Origin: JAJEBT01 sp965214975
GTDB taxonomy: Bacteria > Pseudomonadota > Alphaproteobacteria > MPNO01 > UBA830
Length of the DNA: 64,000 nucleotides
Assembly: GCA_965214975.1 (NCBI GenBank)
Contig: OZ244055.1
Location: 2,108,001-2,172,000 of the forward strand
Direction: 5' to 3'
The notes below the pieces were generated by a model. The model saw only the letters and a list, made by a program, of their open reading frames with translations, ran no database searches and was not told the origin of the DNA. Numbering within the stretch: position 1 is the first letter of the stretch; every line of letters begins with the position of its first letter. Of the stretch, positions 17,585-25,930 are shown in pieces. A program made the position numbers and the translations under genes.

Positions 17585-18580
17585 TCAGTCGAAGCTGCGC
17601 TTCATCAGGCGTTCGGCGTTCCCCCTGAAGAGCTTTCCGGCGACATTGTCGTCGAGCTCCATTCTCTCCAGAGATTCGAACGTCTCGCGCACCGGGGCGA
17701 ACGGCGCGTCGGTCGAGAACACCACGCGGTCGGGGCCGAAGAACTCCAGGCCGGCCCCGAAGGCGAGATGCGATCCGAACATCGCGGTGTCGCCGTGGAA
17801 CATCCTGAAGTATTCCGCGTGGGGGCGTTCCAGCGAAGCGAGCACGCCGGAGTAGTCCTCGTCCGAGGTGCGGGCGCCGAGCACCTCGAGGCCGGGTCCG
17901 ACGCGCCCCTCGAAATACGGGATCATGCCGCCGAGATGATGGGTCAGGATCTTGATGTCCGGATGGCGGTCGAACAGGCCCCACAGCACCAGGCGCACCA
18001 TCGCGGCCGAGGTCTCGTAGGGCCAGCCGAGCGCCCACCAGATCTCGTAGCGGGACCGTTCCTCGGCCGCGTAGTCGGCCATCGCCGCCGTGCGCGCTGG
18101 ATGCATCCAGATCGGCAGGTCGTGCTCGGCCATGGCCGCGAACACCGGCGCGAACTCGGCGCGGTCGAGCGGCTTGCCGCCCACGTTGGTGAAGATCTGC
18201 ACGCCGACCGCCCCGAGATCGCGGATCGCGCGGTGCAGCTCCTCCATGGTCTCGTCCATCGAGTGCATGGCGAGCGCGGCGACGAAGCCCGGAAAGCGGT
18301 CGCGGTGGCGCTCGACGAGCTCGGCCATCGCGTCGTTGGCGACGCGGGCGAGCTCGACGCCCTGTTCGGGCGTGGTGACGTCCTCGATCGGCGGGTTGGG
18401 CAGCGACACGATCTGGCGGTACTCCCCGAACGGATCCATCGCCCGGAACCGGGCGTCGAGGTCGTGGAGCTCGCGCACCGACCGCATGCGCTTGCCGATG
18501 TTGTCGAGACCGGGCGCGATCCGGCTCATCCGCTCGTGGAACCCCGCCGGAAACACGTGCGTGTAGATGTCGATGCGCAT
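17585..18580 (-). CDS. ACMSD-like amidohydrolase (COG2159 family, 331 aa)
   Basis: TIM-barrel metal-dependent hydrolase/decarboxylase related to 2-amino-3-carboxymuconate-6-semialdehyde decarboxylase and hydroxybenzoate decarboxylases. It shows the start MRIDIYTHVFP, the middle metal ligand in PIWMHPART, the helix THHLGGMIPYFEGR and the late acidic residue in VVFSTDAPFAPV. In the usual HxH motif after the first strand, the first histidine is replaced by tyrosine (IYTH), a variant that would change the metal site. The ATG at 18580 matches the family start; a longer frame runs through from the upstream permease. Substrate unknown. Next to a TauE permease and an ornithine-cyclodeaminase-like gene, it fits a small catabolic cluster. 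Confidence 0.8.
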   Translation of the reverse strand: MRIDIYTHVFPAGFHERMSRIAPGLDNIGKRMRSVRELHDLDARFRAMDPFGEYRQIVSLPNPPIEDVTTPEQGVELARVANDAMAELVERHRDRFPGFVAALAMHSMDETMEELHRAIRDLGAVGVQIFTNVGGKPLDRAEFAPVFAAMAEHDLPIWMHPARTAAMADYAAEERSRYEIWWALGWPYETSAAMVRLVLWGLFDRHPDIKILTHHLGGMIPYFEGRVGPGLEVLGARTSDEDYSGVLASLERPHAEYFRMFHGDTAMFGSHLAFGAGLEFFGPDRVVFSTDAPFAPVRETFESLERMELDDNVAGKLFRGNAERLMKRSFD

Positions 18581-18669
18581 GACCGTCCCCCCGTGCCTGT
18601 CCGCGGGCATTGTGGGACCGCGCGTCGCGGCGTTCAACGCCCGCGCCGGGGCCCGCGCGAAGGAGGCCG

Positions 18670-19410
18670 TCACACGAAGAAGGTCGTCACGCCGATCGCG
18701 AGCAGGAACAGGAGCGCGACGCGCCGGAAGATCTCGTCGGACGCGCGGCTGAACAGCCACTGGCCGAACCACATGCCGGCCATCAGCGACGGCGCCGTGA
18801 GAAGCGCGAGCCACAGCACCGCCCACCCCAGAAGGCCCTCGAGCCAGTACATGGCGATGGCGACGATCTGGGTGAACTGGAAGTACAGGATGATCGTCCC
18901 GCGGTTCTGGGCCGCGCCGTGGGGACCGGCGAGGAGGAACGTCACCACCGGGGGCCCGCCGATCATGGCGGCGCCGGAGACCACCCCGCCGACGGCGCCG
19001 ACGGCGGCCGTGACCGCACGGTTGACGCGCCCGGTGTAGCGCCAGCCGCGGAGCATGAGGAACGCGAACAGGACGATCAGGAGCGAAATGCCGCGCCGCA
19101 GGTGCTCGGGATCCATGGACACCAGGAGCCAGGCGCCCGCGGGCACCGCGACCGCTCCCGACAGCGACAGCGGCCACGTGCGGCCCCAGTCCGCGGAGCG
19201 GAGGGCGCCCGGCAGGAGCTGGAGGCCGGTCGCGATGTGCGTCAGCACCACCGCCGGCACCGCGACCAGCGGCCCCGCGACCGCCGCGGTCACCGGCACG
19301 ATCGTGAGCGCCGAGCCGAAACCCGCGAAGCCGCGCATCACCCCCGCGACGAACGCGGTCGCGCAGATGACCGCGGCCTCGATCCAGGTGGCGTCGAGGG
19401 CGGCCGTCAC
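18670..19410 (-). CDS. TauE/SafE-family anion exporter (246 aa)
   Basis: Inner-membrane permease of the sulfite/organic-anion exporter family. About seven to eight hydrophobic helices are visible. The signature GFAGFGSALTIVP follows the first helix, and the second half repeats the pattern with GAVGGVVSGAAMIGGPPVV, as expected of this internally duplicated family. The GTG start at 19410 opens directly before the first helix; no ATG is better placed. It lies 89 bases before the amidohydrolase on the same strand, so it may move that enzyme's substrate or product. Confidence 0.85.
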   Translation of the reverse strand: MTAALDATWIEAAVICATAFVAGVMRGFAGFGSALTIVPVTAAVAGPLVAVPAVVLTHIATGLQLLPGALRSADWGRTWPLSLSGAVAVPAGAWLLVSMDPEHLRRGISLLIVLFAFLMLRGWRYTGRVNRAVTAAVGAVGGVVSGAAMIGGPPVVTFLLAGPHGAAQNRGTIILYFQFTQIVAIAMYWLEGLLGWAVLWLALLTAPSLMAGMWFGQWLFSRASDEIFRRVALLFLLAIGVTTFFV

Positions 19411-19487
19411 GGGCGGTCTCGCGGGGGCGGGGAGCGGGCTCGGCGGACGGCCGCGTCGCCGGGGGCCGCTGCGCCCCCGCCGACGGG

Positions 19488-20549
19488 TCAGCCGAGCGCG
19501 ATCTCCGTGCCGCGGCCCCGATCGCGGGCGAGCCGGAAGGCGGTCATCGCGAGCGCCATCTCCGACGAGCCGGTGCCGTTGTTGTTCTTGTGGTAGGTGA
19601 TCTGGTCCGCCGACGTCCGGCCCGGATGCCGTCCGGTCGCGAGATCGCCGAGCTCGTGCACGTCCTCGATCCGGATCAGCCCCTCCCGGATCGGCCCGTA
19701 CAGGTCGCCCTGCTCCTCGGAGACCATGGACTCCTTGAGGTTGGTGACGATGACGTCGGCCCGCCGGGCGGTGGCGTCGTCGATCTCGCGCCGCGGCCGG
19801 GGCAGGAACCCGCCCTCGACGAGCTGCCTGTTGCCGCCGATGATCCCGGTGACGTGCTGGCCGGCCTCCAGCCGGTCGCCGTCGAACAGCTCGACGTTGG
19901 TGCTGGTGGCGCACAGCACCACGTCGACGTCCTCGATCACCGCCTCGGGCGCGTCCACGGGCGCGATGTCCAGATCGAGCCGCCCGCTCCAGGTCTCGGC
20001 GAATTTCCGGCGGTTGGCGGGATCGCGCCCGTAGACCTTCACCGAGCGGATGCCGCTCCGTTCGGTCTTGAGCGCCCACAGCTGGTTGGCCGCCTGCCCG
20101 GCGGTCCCGAACAGCCCCGCCGAGGAGGCGTCCTCGCGCACCAGGTGCCGGAACCCGATGCCGCTCGTGGCCGCCGTGCGGAAGGCCATCAGGCTGGTGG
20201 GGCCGATGGTGCGCTCGTCGATCTCGCCGAGCAGCACGGCGAGCAGCTCGCCCGTGGACGAGTCGTGGAGCACGTGCACCGGGGGCGCGCGGTGGGCGTA
20301 GCGCTGGTTCGCGCCCTCCTGCACGACCAGCTCGGCGCGCACCTGGGCCCCCATGACGCCGAGCGCGTGCACGCCGCCGGGGAAGTTCGAGACCCGCACC
20401 CCCGCCGGCGAGTGGACGCGTCGGCGGGGCGCGTTGATCACCGGAAACTCCGTCGATTCGCGGTAGCCCAGCTCGATCGCGTCGATCGCCTCCTTCATTC
20501 CGACAAGCCCCTGCAGGTCGTCGGGCCCGAGCAGAAGAACCCCCATCAT
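19488..20549 (-). CDS. Ornithine cyclodeaminase/mu-crystallin family protein (353 aa)
   Basis: NAD(P)-dependent Rossmann enzyme of the ornithine cyclodeaminase / mu-crystallin / alanine dehydrogenase family. It shows GLFGTAGQAANQLWAL (dinucleotide-binding loop), VKVYGRDPANRRKFAE, DVVLCATSTN and the conserved HKNNNGTG near the C-terminus. Members act on amino or imino acids; the substrate cannot be set here. The first ATG (20549) overlaps the rsmA stop by four bases. A second ATG three bases on has better spacing from GGGAGG, so either may start translation. Coupling to rsmA is clear; a functional link is not. Confidence 0.85.
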   Translation of the reverse strand: MMGVLLLGPDDLQGLVGMKEAIDAIELGYRESTEFPVINAPRRRVHSPAGVRVSNFPGGVHALGVMGAQVRAELVVQEGANQRYAHRAPPVHVLHDSSTGELLAVLLGEIDERTIGPTSLMAFRTAATSGIGFRHLVREDASSAGLFGTAGQAANQLWALKTERSGIRSVKVYGRDPANRRKFAETWSGRLDLDIAPVDAPEAVIEDVDVVLCATSTNVELFDGDRLEAGQHVTGIIGGNRQLVEGGFLPRPRREIDDATARRADVIVTNLKESMVSEEQGDLYGPIREGLIRIEDVHELGDLATGRHPGRTSADQITYHKNNNGTGSSEMALAMTAFRLARDRGRGTEIALG

Positions 20550-21415
20550 TTCCTCCCGTTCGCCGATCGTTCCTCCTCCAGGGCGCGCGCGAGCGCGCCG
20601 TAGGCCGCCGTGTCGAGTTCGCCGGCCCGCGCCCGCTCCGGGATCCCGCAGCGCTCGAGCGCGTCGCGCGGCCGCGCGAAGAGCGTTCCGAGGGCGGTCC
20701 TCAGCATCTTCCGCCGCTGGCCGAACGCCGCGGCGGCGACCTCGCCGAACAGCTCCGGATCGGCCCTGCCGAGGGTGGCGTCCCTCGGCGCGAGCGCGAC
20801 CACGGACGAGCGGACCCGGGGCGGCGGCACGAAGACCTGCGGCGGCAGGTCGAACAGCCGCGTCGCCTCGCAGCGCCACTGGACGGCGACCGAGAGCCGG
20901 CCGTAGGCCGCGGTTCCCGGGGCGGCCAGCATCCTGTCGGCGACCTCCTTCTGGAACGTAAGCACGAGGCGGTCGAAAAGCGCCAGCGAATCCAGCCATC
21001 GCCCGAGAAGGGCGGTCGCGACGTTGTAGGGAAGGTTGGCGACGGCCCTGAGCGCCCGCGGCCCCGGGGCGAGCCGCGCCGGATCCACGGCGAGCGCGTC
21101 GCCCTCGACGACCTCGAGCCGTCCGCCGGAGGCGGCGGCGATCTCGCCGAGCGCCGGGAGGAAGCGGCGGTCCTTCTCGACGGCGACCACCCGTTCGGCG
21201 CCCGCCTCGAGAAGGGCGCGGGTCAGCCCGCCAGGCCCCGGCCCGATCTCGAGGACCGTCACGTCCGCGAACGGCGCTGCCGCCCGCGCGATGCGGCGGG
21301 CGACGTTGAGATCGAGCAGGAAATGCTGGCCGAGCGAACGGCGGGCCGACAGCCCGTGCGCCGCGATCGTGTCGCGAAGCGGCGGGAGGCCGGCCAGGGA
21401 CGCCGCGGGGCTCAA
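20546..21415 (-). CDS. rsmA: 16S rRNA (adenine1518/1519-N6) dimethyltransferase RsmA/KsgA (289 aa)
   Basis: Dimethylates two adjacent adenines in the 3' hairpin of 16S rRNA during small-subunit maturation. It shows LGQHFLLDLNVARRI, the SAM loop LEIGPGPGGLTRALL, AVEKD, and the catalytic NLPYNVATALL, then the C-terminal helical domain with FGQRRKMLRTAL. No ATG is near the family start. A TTG at 21415 overlaps the pdxA stop by four bases and gives the expected N-terminus SPAASLAGLPPLRDTI. It follows pdxA, as in most alphaproteobacteria. Confidence 0.95.
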   Translation of the reverse strand: MSPAASLAGLPPLRDTIAAHGLSARRSLGQHFLLDLNVARRIARAAAPFADVTVLEIGPGPGGLTRALLEAGAERVVAVEKDRRFLPALGEIAAASGGRLEVVEGDALAVDPARLAPGPRALRAVANLPYNVATALLGRWLDSLALFDRLVLTFQKEVADRMLAAPGTAAYGRLSVAVQWRCEATRLFDLPPQVFVPPPRVRSSVVALAPRDATLGRADPELFGEVAAAAFGQRRKMLRTALGTLFARPRDALERCGIPERARAGELDTAAYGALARALEEERSANGRK

Positions 21416-22455
21416 CCGCCGGTCCGTTCCGCGCCGCCGCCCGGCGCGCGGCCCGCCCGCCGCCGGCATTCGGAGATCTCGCGCGCGGTCCGTATCGCCG
21501 CGACGAGACTCGAGGGGTTGGCGATGCCGGTGCCGGCGATGTCGCGGGCCGTGCCGTGATCCGGCGACGTGCGGACGAACGGAAGACCGAGCGTGACGTT
21601 CACGCCCTCGTCGAAATCCAGCGTCTTCAGCGGGACCAGCGCCTGGTCGTGGTACATGCAAACCGCGACGTCGTAGCGCGCGCGCGCGCCGGCGTGGAAC
21701 ATCGAATCGGCCGCGAGCGGGCCCGCGATCTCCATCCCCTCGGCGCGCATCCGCGCGACGGCCGGCGCGATCACGTCGGCTTCCTCGCGGCCCATCAGCC
21801 CGCCCTCCCCCGCGTGGGGGTTGAGCCCGGCGACCGCGATCCGCGGCTCCGCGATCCCGAAATCCGTCCGCATCGACCGCCATGCCGCGCGCAGCGCGTG
21901 CGCGACCGCGTCCGCGGTGAGGGCCCGGACCGCCTCGGCGAGCGGGAGGTGGACGGTGACCGGCACCACTTTCAGGCGCGGCCCGGCGAGAAGCATGACC
22001 GGGGGCCGGGCGAGTCCGGCCCGCCGGCCGAGATGCTCGGTGTGCCCCGCCGCGCCGCGGCCGGCGGCGCCGAAACTCGCCTTCGCCGCCGGGTTGGTCA
22101 CCATCGCCGCGGCGCGCCCGGCCACGGTCTCGTCCATGGCGCGGTCGACCGCCTCGACCGTGCTCGCGCTCCAGCGCCCGCCGTCGCCGCCCGGCCGGCA
22201 GTCGACCTTGCCCTCCAGCGGCAGGACGGGCAGGGCGCCGTCGAAGACGGCGGCCGTCTCGTCCGCCGACCCGATGCTCCGGACCGGGCACTCGAGGCCG
22301 GTCTCCAGGCCGAGCCGGCGCAGCCGCTCGGGATCGTCGAGCATGAAGAACCGCGGCAGGCCGTCGCGGTGGTCGCGCCAGGCCTTGAGGGCGATCTCCC
22401 CGCCGATGCCGGCCGGATCCCCCATGGTCACGGCGATCGGCGGTTCCGCGGGCAC
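21412..22455 (-). CDS. pdxA: 4-hydroxythreonine-4-phosphate dehydrogenase PdxA (347 aa)
   Basis: Oxidises 4-phosphohydroxy-L-threonine in the DXP-dependent route to pyridoxal phosphate (vitamin B6). It shows VTMGDPAGIGGEIALKAW at the N-terminus, GHTEHLG, AGLNPHAGEGGLMGREE, MYHDQALVPLKTL with metal-binding histidine, and LPFVRTSPDHGTARDIAG. All typical metal and substrate residues are present and the length is normal. It starts three bases after surA and overlaps rsmA, so the three form one operon. Confidence 0.95.
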   Translation of the reverse strand: MPAEPPIAVTMGDPAGIGGEIALKAWRDHRDGLPRFFMLDDPERLRRLGLETGLECPVRSIGSADETAAVFDGALPVLPLEGKVDCRPGGDGGRWSASTVEAVDRAMDETVAGRAAAMVTNPAAKASFGAAGRGAAGHTEHLGRRAGLARPPVMLLAGPRLKVVPVTVHLPLAEAVRALTADAVAHALRAAWRSMRTDFGIAEPRIAVAGLNPHAGEGGLMGREEADVIAPAVARMRAEGMEIAGPLAADSMFHAGARARYDVAVCMYHDQALVPLKTLDFDEGVNVTLGLPFVRTSPDHGTARDIAGTGIANPSSLVAAIRTAREISECRRRAGRAPGGGAERTGG

Positions 22456-22458
22456 GGT

Positions 22459-23727
22459 TCAGACCCGCACGTCGATCACCGCCGACAGCCTGAGGTTCCT
22501 GAGGTGCCGGCGCGCCATGAGCGAAAGCCGCCGCTGCATCAGGCGGTTGGCGACGGCCTGGCGGTCGGGCGGCGCGGCCTGCCGCCTCTCCCGCGCGCAC
22601 ACCATCACCGTCGCGACGCCCTCCGGCGTGCGCGCCGGAGCGCTGGCGGCGCCGGCCGGGAGATCGCCGACCAGCGCGCGCAGCGCCGGCGCGAGATCGC
22701 CTTCGCGGACGTCCCGGAGCTCGGAGATCCGGGCGCCGGCCTCCCGGGCGAGCCGGTCGAGATCGCCGCAGCCGGCGGCGTTCCGGACGATGCCGCGCAC
22801 GCGTTCCGTCCGTTCCCCGGCCTCCGCGTCGCCGGCCCCGGGCGGAAGCGGCAGGACGAGCCGGCTCAGCGAGACGAGATCCCCGCCGGCCGCCCCGGCG
22901 ATCGCGCGCCGGCCGACGAGGCGCAGGATGCGCCATCCGTCGGGAGTCCGGATCGGCTCCGAGACCTCGCCGTCGGCCATGCCGGCGACCGCGTCGCCGA
23001 CCGCGCCGCCGAGCGCGGACCGGTCGATCCAGCCGAGATTTCCGCCCACGGCCGCACTCGCGCTCTGCGAGAACTGCCGGGCCAGCGCCGCGAAGCGCGC
23101 GCCGCCCCGGATCTCCTCGACCAGCCGCTCCGCGGCGGCGCGGATCCCGGCGTCCTCGGCCGGCCGGTCGACCTGGAGCACGATCTCCTCGAGATGGTAT
23201 TCGGCCCGGCCGCGGCGCGCCGCGGCGTGGTCGATCTCCTCCTGGATCTCGTCCTCGCCGATGGCGATCCGCGGAACGAAGCGGCGCCGCACCAGCTTCG
23301 CCCAGGCGATCTCGGCGCGCATCTGGCCGGCGAGCGTGCTCCTGGGAACGTTGCTGCGCGAGAGAAGCGCGTCGAGCCGGCCTTCCGCGAGATTCCGGCG
23401 TCTCTCGAAATCCGCGATCTCGCGGTCGACCTCGCGCCGGCTCACCGCCACTCCGCCGCGTTCGGCCTCCTGGAGCTTGAGCTGCTCCTCGACAAGCGTC
23501 CGGAGCACCGACCCCCGGAGCCGTCGGCGGACGTTCCCGGTGTCCTGCCGGCCGGCGAAGAGGATGACGAGGCCGAGGCGCGATTCGAGGTCGTGGAGGG
23601 TGATGACGGAGTCGTTGACGACAGCGGCGATGCGGTGGCTGGTCTGGGCGAACCCGGGGACCGCGGCCGGCAGGGCCAGCGCGCAGCACAGCAGGACGCG
23701 GATGACGGTGTCGCGACGGAGCATCAC
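22459..23727 (-). CDS. surA: SurA-like periplasmic peptidyl-prolyl isomerase and chaperone (422 aa)
   Basis: Periplasmic chaperone that helps outer-membrane beta-barrels reach the Bam complex. It has an N-terminal signal peptide (VLLCCALALPAAVPGFAQ), a SurA N-domain (RIAAVVNDSVITLHDLESRL), one parvulin-type PpiC domain in the middle (FAALARQFSQSASAAVGGNLGWI as two pieces: FAALARQFSQSAS and VGGNLGWI) and a helical C-terminal part. A GTG at 23727 is followed directly by ATG at 23724; either could start translation, and no strong ribosome site is seen. In many alphaproteobacteria lptD precedes surA, but here a divergent antitoxin gene takes that place. A giant autotransporter client is encoded in the same window. 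Confidence 0.88.
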   Translation of the reverse strand: MMLRRDTVIRVLLCCALALPAAVPGFAQTSHRIAAVVNDSVITLHDLESRLGLVILFAGRQDTGNVRRRLRGSVLRTLVEEQLKLQEAERGGVAVSRREVDREIADFERRRNLAEGRLDALLSRSNVPRSTLAGQMRAEIAWAKLVRRRFVPRIAIGEDEIQEEIDHAAARRGRAEYHLEEIVLQVDRPAEDAGIRAAAERLVEEIRGGARFAALARQFSQSASAAVGGNLGWIDRSALGGAVGDAVAGMADGEVSEPIRTPDGWRILRLVGRRAIAGAAGGDLVSLSRLVLPLPPGAGDAEAGERTERVRGIVRNAAGCGDLDRLAREAGARISELRDVREGDLAPALRALVGDLPAGAASAPARTPEGVATVMVCARERRQAAPPDRQAVANRLMQRRLSLMARRHLRNLRLSAVIDVRV

Positions 23728-24057
23728 ACCTGTCGCCTGGAAGGTCGGGACCGGAACGTCCCTCTATAGCCCAGATTCGGTTCCGCGGGAACCTTGGGCG
23801 CGTGCAACCGGCCAGGCCCTGTCCCGCGCCCGGACCGGCCCGATCACCCGGATGACGGGATCCGGGCCGGACCCGGCCGGCCGGTGGCGCCCCCGGATCC
23901 GGCGGACCGCGGTGACGGCCCGGACGGGACCGCCTGGAGCGAATGGCCGGCCAGCGCGGGATGGTCCCGCTTCGGCAGTTTGCCGCAGTTCAGTACACAC
24001 GCCATACCCGCCACGCCAGAACAACGTTACCGCACGCTCCGGACGAAGAAGACAGGC
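23728..24057. other. Divergent intergenic region between surA and the antitoxin gene
   Basis: 330 bases between two divergent genes. It contains the second copy of the dispersed repeat (23847-23960). It must hold the surA promoter, but no clear -35/-10 pair stands out. Confidence 0.5.
23847..23960. repeat. Dispersed intergenic repeat, copy 2
   Basis: Begins with CCCGGATGACGGGATCCG (23847-23864), identical to copy 1 at 6095, and ends with a CCTGGAGCGAATGGCCGGCC stretch followed by AGCG, close to copy 1. The interior is more GC-rich and longer. Confidence 0.6.
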
Positions 24058-24330
24058 ATGCCTCAGGTAAACTTTCGCACGTCCAGCGAGCGCCTGGCCG
24101 TCATCGACCGGGCTGCCGCGATCCGGGGCGTCAGTCGCACCGAATTCGTGCTTCGCTCGAGCGAGGCGGCGGCACTCGAGATCCTGAACGAGCGCCCCGT
24201 TATCACCCTCGACGACGATGCCTGGGACGATTTCGTCGCCGCGCTCGACGCGCCGGTGGAGATCGACCCCGCCGTCAAGGCGCGTTACGCGCGCCGGCCC
24301 CGGCGGGACCGACAGGACCGCCGGAGCTGA
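24058..24330 (+). CDS. DUF1778 (TacA-type) ribbon-helix-helix antitoxin (90 aa)
   Basis: Antitoxin of a GNAT-acetyltransferase toxin system. The N-terminal ribbon-helix-helix DNA-binding domain (VNFRTSSERLAVIDRAAA, then GVSRTEFVLRSSEAAA) is followed by the toxin-neutralising tail (ITLDDDAWDDFVAALDAP). Length and order match the family. Such antitoxins repress their own operon and bind the toxin, which acetylates charged tRNA. The ATG at 24058 matches the family start. The toxin gene directly downstream is broken, so this is probably an orphan antitoxin. Confidence 0.85.
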   Translation: MPQVNFRTSSERLAVIDRAAAIRGVSRTEFVLRSSEAAALEILNERPVITLDDDAWDDFVAALDAPVEIDPAVKARYARRPRRDRQDRRS

Positions 24331-24515
24331 TCGTTTCCCGCCACGACGTCCCGCGGTTCTCCTCCGGCGTCCTCGCCCGCGCCTCCCGGCTCCGGCGCAA
24401 GGCCCGGCTGGACGAAGCCAGGGGCGGAGCGCGCACCTGTGTCGTCCGCGACGGCGACCGTGTGGCCGGGTTCCGCAGCCTCGCCGCCGGTTCCGCAGAC
24501 AGGCGCCGGGCGCCC
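24318..24515 (+). pseudogene. GNAT (TacT-like) toxin remnant
   Basis: Reading one frame over and overlapping the antitoxin end, the sequence gives LIVSRHDVPRFSSG, then ARGGARTCVVRDGDRVAGF and SLAAGSADRRRAP. This lines up with the first 65 or so residues of TacT-family toxins. After 24515 similarity ends, and the acetyl-CoA-binding segment (normally around R/Q-x-x-G-x-G/A) is absent. The frame stays open, but with low-complexity arginine/proline-rich sequence. The toxin is therefore most likely inactive. Confidence 0.6.
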
Positions 24516-24796
24516 TTCCGAGACGGCATCCGGCCCGCCGTTGCCGCAAGGAGGGGGCGGCATCCCGCAGTGTCCGGAAACCCGCGCGCGGCACCCCGGG
24601 AGCCGGGAGATCCCGATGCCGTCGCGCCGGGAACGCCGGGGAAGGGAGTGATCCGCAACCGGAGACGGCCGGCGCCGCGACGCGTCCCCGGCCGGGAAGG
24701 GCCCGCGGGAGCGCGCGGCCCGTCCGCCCGGAGGGAATCCCGCGCGGCCGGGGGATCCCCGGCGCGGGCGGGCGCCGCTCCGCCGGGCCGGGTCGC

Positions 24797-25684
24797 CTAT
24801 CGCGTCCAGATGGAGATTTCGGCCAGATAGTTCCGCGTCGACCGGTCGAGCGGGTAGAAGAGCTTCCCGTTGCGGCCGAACCAGCGGCTGTAGACCCGCT
24901 CGTAGCGCCCCTTGAACTCCGCGACCTGGACGAACATGTCGATCAGCGTCCGGTTGACCAGATCCCGCCAGCGGCTGTCGTCCTGGGGAAGGACGCAGGC
25001 AAGGGTCTCGGTCGCCAGCGGGCGGGTTCTCGGCAGCAGCACGACGCTGCGCCGGGGCTCGCTCCGTTCGGCCAGCCCGAGCAGCACCACCCCGACATTG
25101 GCGACGCCGTCGACCTCGCTCTTCTCCAGCCCGCGGATCGCCGCGCCCATGTCGGGATATTCGCGGAGGGTGGCGGCCGGCAGGCGGTCCCGGAGCACGT
25201 CCACGGTGGTCGTGTTCATGACGACGCCGATCTTCAGGAGCCCGATGTCGAGGATCTCGCCGGTCTTCCCGCGGTACACCATCACCCGCGTGCCGTCGCG
25301 GAAGAAGGGGAGCGAGAAATCCACCAGGGTCTCCCGGTCCCAGGTCGGCGTCGTGATTCCGCAGACGATGTCGAGCTCGCCCTTGGCGACGCGCTCGAGG
25401 CGGTCGCTCGGCGTGACCTCGGAGAGGTCGACCCTGACGGGCCGCTTCACCTCCTTCTCGGCGAAGGCGCGGATCTCCTCGAGCAGGTCGACGGAAAACC
25501 CCTCGAACCCGCCGGAGGCCGTCCTCTGCGCGAAGGGCGCCGCGTTGGCCCTCGTCCCGGCGCGGATCACCCCGTCGCGGGCGACCCGGTCGAGGACGCT
25601 CGTCGCCGCGACCGGCCCGGAACCGCCGGCCGCCGCCACGGCCGCCGCCACGGCCGCGGCCGCCGGCAGCGCGCGCAGGCGCAT
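24797..25684 (-). CDS. Family-3 extracellular solute-binding protein, polar amino acid type (295 aa)
   Basis: Periplasmic ligand-binding protein of the glutamine/glutamate type. It has a signal peptide (ALPAAAAVAAAVAAAGG), the SBP_bac_3 core DGVIRAGTRANAAPF, FEGFSVDLLEEI, KGELDIVCGITTPTWDRE and VDFSLPFFRDGTRVMVY, and a C-terminal helix with YSRWFGRNGKLF. The ATG at 25684 starts directly before the signal peptide. It is transcribed away from the SBP-permease/phosphatase cluster with a shared upstream region, so it may supply ligand to that cluster. No permease or ATPase of its own is next to it. Confidence 0.85.
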   Translation of the reverse strand: MRLRALPAAAAVAAAVAAAGGSGPVAATSVLDRVARDGVIRAGTRANAAPFAQRTASGGFEGFSVDLLEEIRAFAEKEVKRPVRVDLSEVTPSDRLERVAKGELDIVCGITTPTWDRETLVDFSLPFFRDGTRVMVYRGKTGEILDIGLLKIGVVMNTTTVDVLRDRLPAATLREYPDMGAAIRGLEKSEVDGVANVGVVLLGLAERSEPRRSVVLLPRTRPLATETLACVLPQDDSRWRDLVNRTLIDMFVQVAEFKGRYERVYSRWFGRNGKLFYPLDRSTRNYLAEISIWTR

Positions 25685-25812
25685 CTTGTCTCGCCGCCTC
25701 AAACCCGGTTCCTCCCCTCGGTCGCCGGTCCGGCCGCCGCCTCGCCCGGCTCGCGGGCGCCCGCGCGGCCGGAAGCCGCTCCGGCCGCGCGGCGGCGCCT
25801 CCGCGGATGCTT

Positions 25813-25842
25813 GCAATTTGACCTTCGGATCGCAATTGTCAA
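25813..25842 (-). promoter_or_regulatory. Promoter with paired GCAATT sites between divergent transporter genes
   Basis: AT-rich patch in a GC-rich gap. On the minus strand TTGACA (25842-25837) and AAATTG (25819-25814) are 17 bases apart, about 130 bases before the binding-protein gene. The patch also contains two direct GCAATT boxes, GCAATTTGAC (25813-25822) and GCAATTGTCA (25832-25841), 19 bases apart, which could be a regulator site. Confidence 0.4.
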
Positions 25843-25930
25843 CAATGGAGCGGAGCCGACGGTGCCGCCAGGGCGAGGACGGCGACGATGGCGCCTGCGT
25901 TTCGGCGAGGCCAACGGAGAGACGATCGCC

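Noticed and set aside
18610..19596. Plus-strand frame over the TauE gene
   Set aside because: It is antisense to a clear membrane protein and encodes low-complexity Arg/Gly/Pro sequence.
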